From NCBI GenBank assembly GCA_017617295.1, contig JAFZWN010000077.1, forward strand, positions 1 through 33,625: a stretch of 33,625 nucleotides of DNA, in the 5' to 3' direction. The notes under the pieces were generated by a model. That model had not been told where the DNA came from. It saw only the letters and a list, made by a program, of their open reading frames with translations, and did no database searches. The translations under genes and the position numbers were made by a program. Positions 30,687-33,625 of the stretch are shown here, piece by piece. The first letter of the stretch is position 1. Each line of letters opens with the position of its first letter. Source of the stretch: Clostridiales bacterium. GTDB taxonomy: Bacteria; Bacillota; Clostridia; Saccharofermentanales; Saccharofermentanaceae.

Positions 30687-31148
30687 ATGAAAATTGAAAA
30701 GATAAAAGATGGCAACGAGAAAAGAAGTATAACCAGAACGGTCCTGGAGGCCTTGCCCGAGTGGTTTGAGGTCGTCGAGAGCCGCGAACAGTATATAAGG
30801 GAAAGCGAAGACAAGATCTTTTTCGCCGCGCTCGACGGGGATTCGCCCGCAGGTTTTCTGTATCTGAAGCAGACCGGCAGGGATACCGTCGAGCTTGCCG
30901 TAATGGGAGTCAGGAAAGAGTATCACAGGCAGGGCCTCGGAAGGCAGCTTTTTGAACAAGCAAAAGCCGCAGCCACAGAGGAAGGCTACAGCTTTATGCA
31001 GGTCAAGACCGTTAAGCTCGGCGTGTACGAGGACTACGACAGGACCAACAGATTCTATCTTGCCCTCGGATTCAAGGAATTTGAAGTGTTCCCGACATTA
31101 TGGGATGAAGCCAACCCCTGCCAGGTCTATGTGATGAGCCTTAAGTAA
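30687..31148 (+). CDS. GNAT-family N-acetyltransferase
   Basis: Acetyltransferase of 153 residues. The acetyl-CoA loop is RKEYHRQGLGRQLF at about 76-89; the ALPEWFE segment (22-28) near the N-terminus and the tail NRFYLALGFKEFE are recurrent in one clostridial GNAT group. The ribosome site GAGAGG sits in the end of the previous gene, so translation is coupled with the lipoprotein. Substrate unknown. Confidence 0.88.
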   Translation: MKIEKIKDGNEKRSITRTVLEALPEWFEVVESREQYIRESEDKIFFAALDGDSPAGFLYLKQTGRDTVELAVMGVRKEYHRQGLGRQLFEQAKAAATEEGYSFMQVKTVKLGVYEDYDRTNRFYLALGFKEFEVFPTLWDEANPCQVYVMSLK

Positions 31149-31208
31149 GCACATCCTTATATTGTAACGAATAAAGGATATCGCGCCGCTTCAAAAGGAA
31201 AGAAAAGG

Positions 31209-31985
31209 ATGTTTACGAATAAAGAGATAATAGAGACTGCCATGAGGCAGTCTGCATATGATGCCAACTGCGAGCCCGGTGATTTTTGCAGGCAGGAGAA
31301 TATCATAACGGTATCAAAGCCGTCGCCGATGGCCCGGAAGTATCTGGAACTGCCCCATGCATGTAATCTCATTTCCTACGGTAACAATATCGTTGCGACG
31401 GTCAGCGAAGAGTACCGGGATATAGTCTCGGATTACATAGAGAGATTCTCCGTGGAGCACTGCTTTGAGACCCCAAATATGCATGTCTTAAACGATGCTT
31501 TTCTTAAGCACGGATACAAAGTGTGCTTTATGGCGGAATATTTCCTGCCCGACATGAATATCCTTCGCGAGCTTTCCTGTCCCTTTGAGACAAGGATCCT
31601 CGAGAAGGATGATCTAAAAGATCTTTATGTCGCGTCATGGAGCAATGCTCTTTCCTTCAATAGACCCGAGCTGGATGTGCTCGGGGCGGGAGCATACGAT
31701 AACGGGCGTCTCATAGGCCTGGCTGCCTGTTCGGCAGACTGCGACACGATGTGGCAGATCGGCGTGGATGTACTGCCGGAGTACCGGAGAATGGGAATAG
31801 CGTCTGCTCTGACGAGCAGACTGGCTCTGGAGATCATAAAAAGAGACCGTGTTCCGTTCTACTGCTGCGCATGGAGCAATCTGAAGTCGGCCAGAAACGC
31901 CGTGAAGAGCGGACTGCGCCCTTCATGGGTCGAGATGACCGTCAAGAATGCCTGCTTCGTGGATAAGATGAACGGGGTGGAGTGA
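31209..31985 (+). CDS. GNAT acetyltransferase with N-terminal extension
   Basis: A 258-residue protein; the acetyltransferase domain is in the C-terminal half, with WQIGVDVLPEYRRMGIASALTSRLA carrying the R-R-x-G-x-A loop and YCCAWSNLKSARNAVKSGLRPSW as the closing part. The first 130 residues are a second, poorly conserved domain that may be a degenerate GNAT copy. AAGGAAAG precedes ATG. No terminator precedes it, so some readthrough from 30687 is possible. The stop sits within a small hairpin shared with the convergent gene. Confidence 0.8.
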   Translation: MFTNKEIIETAMRQSAYDANCEPGDFCRQENIITVSKPSPMARKYLELPHACNLISYGNNIVATVSEEYRDIVSDYIERFSVEHCFETPNMHVLNDAFLKHGYKVCFMAEYFLPDMNILRELSCPFETRILEKDDLKDLYVASWSNALSFNRPELDVLGAGAYDNGRLIGLAACSADCDTMWQIGVDVLPEYRRMGIASALTSRLALEIIKRDRVPFYCCAWSNLKSARNAVKSGLRPSWVEMTVKNACFVDKMNGVE

Positions 31986-32003
31986 CCCGGTATTTACCGG
32001 TCA
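31983..32003. other. Hairpin between convergent genes
   Basis: CCGGT (31987-31991) and ACCGG (31996-32000) with outer TGA/TCA pairs across a bulged C, containing the stop codon of the GNAT gene. No T-run on either strand, so a terminator function is doubtful. Confidence 0.35.
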
Positions 32004-32009
32004 GAGATA

Positions 32010-32990
32010 TTAACTTATATGCACTAAGACGATCTCGGGGTAGTTGTTGATACGGATCGGGACCGCGCTGTTCCCGAGTCCTCTGCTGACTATCATCTGT
32101 GTACCGCCGAGATCGAAGATGCCCGAATAATACTCGGGAAAGAACTCCACTTCGGGGGACAGAAGACCGCCCCTTCCGGGGATTATTATCTGACCGCCGT
32201 GAATATGTCCCGCGAGCACAAGATCCGCGTTTAGGTATGAATAGAGCGAGGTGTACTGCGGTTCGTGTGCCAGAAGGATGACAGCAGATCCGTCGGGGAA
32301 AGGACCGTAAGCACCGTTTTCTTCAAAAGAACGGAGGGATCTGTCGGAGATCCCCGCCAGGATCACGCCGTTTGTCTCGACATAGGTATCATCCAGGAAT
32401 GTTACGCCGTTTGAAGTGAGCGAAGAGATGAACGTATCAAGGCGTTCCTGATCGAAGCGCCATTCGTGATTGCCTGTTATATAGTAGACCGGCGCGATCT
32501 CACCGGCTCTTGTCATGAAGGTCAGAGCGGTCGGAAAAGACGTGTGCATGGAATCGACTACGTCTCCCGTGACCACTATGATATCGGGATCGCATTCTCT
32601 TATCCGGTCGAGGAGGATATGCTCGTTGATCCCGAAGACCTGATTATGAAGATCAGAGATCTGAACTATCGTCAGATCCTGCCGGAGCCCCAGATCGATA
32701 TCATACTCGGTCGTGACCAGATGGTAGTCCTGATAAAGGCAGTATCCCCACAGTGTCATATGGAGAACGAGAAAGATGGGGATCGTAATATAGAACTTAG
32801 GCTTTCTGATCTTATGACGCCATATGAGCATGCCGAGCAGAGCTCCGAGGCATCCGCAGAAGATTACCGGAAAGAGTATCAGAAATCTTTCCGATATGCG
32901 CCACCTGCCGGTCCTGGCCTTATGCTTGTCCAGTCCGTAAAGGATAAATGTGAGGATATTGGTTAAGAAGAGAAAAACGACCAGTACCAA
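32010..32990 (-). CDS. DUF1294 membrane domain fused to YkuE-like metallophosphoesterase
   Basis: A 326-residue two-domain protein. Residues about 10-80 match DUF1294: YGLDKHKARTGRWRISE, then LGALLGMLIWRHKIRKPKF and membrane helices. From about 105 comes a calcineurin-like phosphoesterase: DLH (Asp113, His115), GDVVD (142-146), GNHE (173-176), LLAHEPQ and GHIHGGQ. Membrane-anchored YkuE/YaeI-type enzymes act on lipids or nucleotides. The only start is TTG 32990, two codons after the previous gene's stop in the same frame, with AAGG upstream; this supports translational coupling. The DUF1294 fusion is unusual. Confidence 0.85.
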   Translation of the reverse strand: MVLVVFLFLTNILTFILYGLDKHKARTGRWRISERFLILFPVIFCGCLGALLGMLIWRHKIRKPKFYITIPIFLVLHMTLWGYCLYQDYHLVTTEYDIDLGLRQDLTIVQISDLHNQVFGINEHILLDRIRECDPDIIVVTGDVVDSMHTSFPTALTFMTRAGEIAPVYYITGNHEWRFDQERLDTFISSLTSNGVTFLDDTYVETNGVILAGISDRSLRSFEENGAYGPFPDGSAVILLAHEPQYTSLYSYLNADLVLAGHIHGGQIIIPGRGGLLSPEVEFFPEYYSGIFDLGGTQMIVSRGLGNSAVPIRINNYPEIVLVHIS

Positions 32991-32996
32991 AGAGCC

Positions 32997-33389
32997 TTAT
33001 ACTCCCAGTCTTTCCCGGATCGCGCGGATCGCTTTCTCGGCGGAATGCTGTTTAATGAGGCCTTCCTTAGCATATGCCAGGAGATGGACGGTACCGTTAT
33101 CGGAAGCAACTACTACGATCGCAGGATTAAATCCGCCGATCCCCGACGGGATCCTCGCGATTATCCTGTCGTGATCCTTGTCATCGCTGATCGTCTCGCC
33201 GAGGTCAATGACCGCGCTCTTTAAGACGGCATATGTTACGTATCCGGAATCGAAGGATTCATAGGCGCAATGAGTCTTAAGCGAAGCAGCTACGGAAGAT
33301 ACGGCATTTATTCCTCTTTCGGAGGTCCCGTCGGGAGCAAGTTCTCCCAGTGCTTCTGCAAGTATGAGTTCTATATCTTTTCTATCCAT
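32997..33389 (-). CDS. Small conserved protein of unknown function
   Basis: A soluble 130-residue protein. The visible core is IIARIPSGIGGFNPAIVVVAS followed by VHLLAYAKEGLIKQ and a helical end (AEKAIRAIRERLG), suggesting a beta-alpha fold with a Gly-rich loop. No family recognised. TAGGGAGGG provides the ribosome site, and an extended -10 lies upstream. The metallophosphoesterase gene starts 6 bases after its stop, so they form an operon. Confidence 0.68.
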   Translation of the reverse strand: MDRKDIELILAEALGELAPDGTSERGINAVSSVAASLKTHCAYESFDSGYVTYAVLKSAVIDLGETISDDKDHDRIIARIPSGIGGFNPAIVVVASDNGTVHLLAYAKEGLIKQHSAEKAIRAIRERLGV

Positions 33390-33425
33390 GTCTGTATTAC
33401 CCTCCCTAAGCAGTATACGATATGT

Positions 33426-33434
33426 ATTATACCA
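33426..33434 (-). promoter_or_regulatory. Extended -10 promoter (TGGTATAAT, minus strand)
   Basis: On the minus strand TGG is followed by TATAAT, about 37 bases before the ATG at 33389. No clear -35. Confidence 0.6.
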
Positions 33435-33448
33435 TCAGAGATATCAAC

Positions 33449-33491
33449 AAAAAACAGACCCGGAAACGGCAGAAGGAAACCGTCTCCGGGT
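33449..33491 (-). terminator. Rho-independent terminator of the right-edge gene
   Basis: Read on the minus strand, ACCCGGA + ACGG pairs with CCGT + TCCGGGT (33458-33464/33485-33491 and 33466-33469/33480-33483), followed by CTGTTTTTTG. It ends the gene entering from the right edge. Confidence 0.85.
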
Positions 33492-33538
33492 ATTACGCCT
33501 GCGGGTATATCAGGCATATATATGGCTTAAGGGGATCA

Positions 33539-33625
33539 TCAGAAAGAGGAAGCGTCGAAGCTTGGAAGAGTCGTTACGGTCCCGTCGGAATCGATCTCGA
33601 TCGCTTCGTAAGCATCGCCGTTCCT
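33539..33625 (-). CDS. 3' end of a gene entering from the right edge (partial)
   Basis: An open minus-strand frame runs from the window edge to TGA at 33539-33541. Its 28 visible residues include YEAIEIDSDGTVTTLPSFDA, protein-like and acidic. The terminator at 33449-33491 lies just downstream, as expected for a real gene end. Product unknown. Confidence 0.6.
   Translation of the reverse strand, partial: RNGDAYEAIEIDSDGTVTTLPSFDASSF

Noticed and set aside
29904..30959. Minus-strand frame of 351 codons opposite the DUF6273-like lipoprotein gene
   Set aside because: The forward frames have a signal peptide, lipobox, ribosome sites and a GNAT motif; the antisense frame has none of these.
31153..31179. 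ATCCTT/AAGGAT inverted pair before the GNAT gene at 31209
   Set aside because: Only 6-bp arms with a 15-base gap in AT-rich DNA; expected by chance.

Overview
The window looks like chromosome from a Clostridia-class bacterium (Bacillota), probably an uncultivated gut or rumen Eubacteriales member. This is inferred from genes with Shine-Dalgarno sites, short lipoprotein signals with Gram-positive lipoboxes, a cytoplasmic sucrose/PTS operon, a LytTR-DUF3021 pair, a GrpB protein and a base composition near 50 % GC (judged by eye). No rRNA, tRNA, CRISPR array, transposase or phage gene was recognised.

Region 1 (1-5817, + strand) is a carbohydrate operon: GH32 sucrose-6-phosphate hydrolase, PfkB fructokinase, HPr and PTS Enzyme I, with no sugar-specific EII in the window. 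A GNAT acetyltransferase and an alpha/beta hydrolase follow under a separate promoter. Region 2 (5837-11660) has a large minus-strand lipoprotein that joins a propeller-like half to a solute-binding half, a divergent TIM-barrel-like protein, a small apparently frameshifted gene, a membrane-anchored HExxH protein and a zinc-ribbon membrane protein closed by a strong terminator. Region 3 (11581-13124) is a GNAT gene overlapping a RelA/SpoT-type alarmone synthetase gene; its predicted promoter sits directly in front of that terminator hairpin. Region 4 (13212-16206) is a small secreted-protein locus: a two-repeat lipoprotein with a cystatin-like QVVAG motif, a methyltransferase, and a lipoprotein with a papain fold whose catalytic Cys and His are both replaced.

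Region 5 (16259-22318) holds a HAD phosphatase, an OmpR-type response regulator, its histidine kinase, a 406-bp intergenic region, and a MacB/FtsX-type ABC transporter. The end of the kinase gene is duplicated in tandem. The intergenic region carries phased A-tract/GGTTGA repeats and a direct-repeat regulator box next to the transporter promoter, so the regulator pair probably controls the transporter. Region 6 (22361-29844) has a methyltransferase, a conserved unknown protein overlapping a metallo-beta-lactamase-fold protein, an iron-sulfur flavoprotein behind a large inverted repeat, a GrpB protein, a polytopic membrane protein, and an operon of membrane-anchored hydrolase, LytTR regulator and DUF3021 membrane protein. 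Region 7 (29922-33625) has a DUF6273-like lipoprotein, two GNAT proteins, and a minus-strand group: a DUF1294-metallophosphoesterase fusion, a small unknown protein and the 3' end of another gene.

Many single genes are preceded by an extended -10 promoter (TGnTATAAT) without a clear -35. Two genes, the response regulator at 16969 and the unknown at 23266, appear to be transcribed with almost no leader. The observations most worth a second look are the cystatin-like and pseudo-papain lipoproteins, the repeat-rich control region of the ABC transporter, the GNAT-alarmone synthetase operon behind a promoter-terminator element, and the HPr that has Lys instead of the regulatory Ser46.
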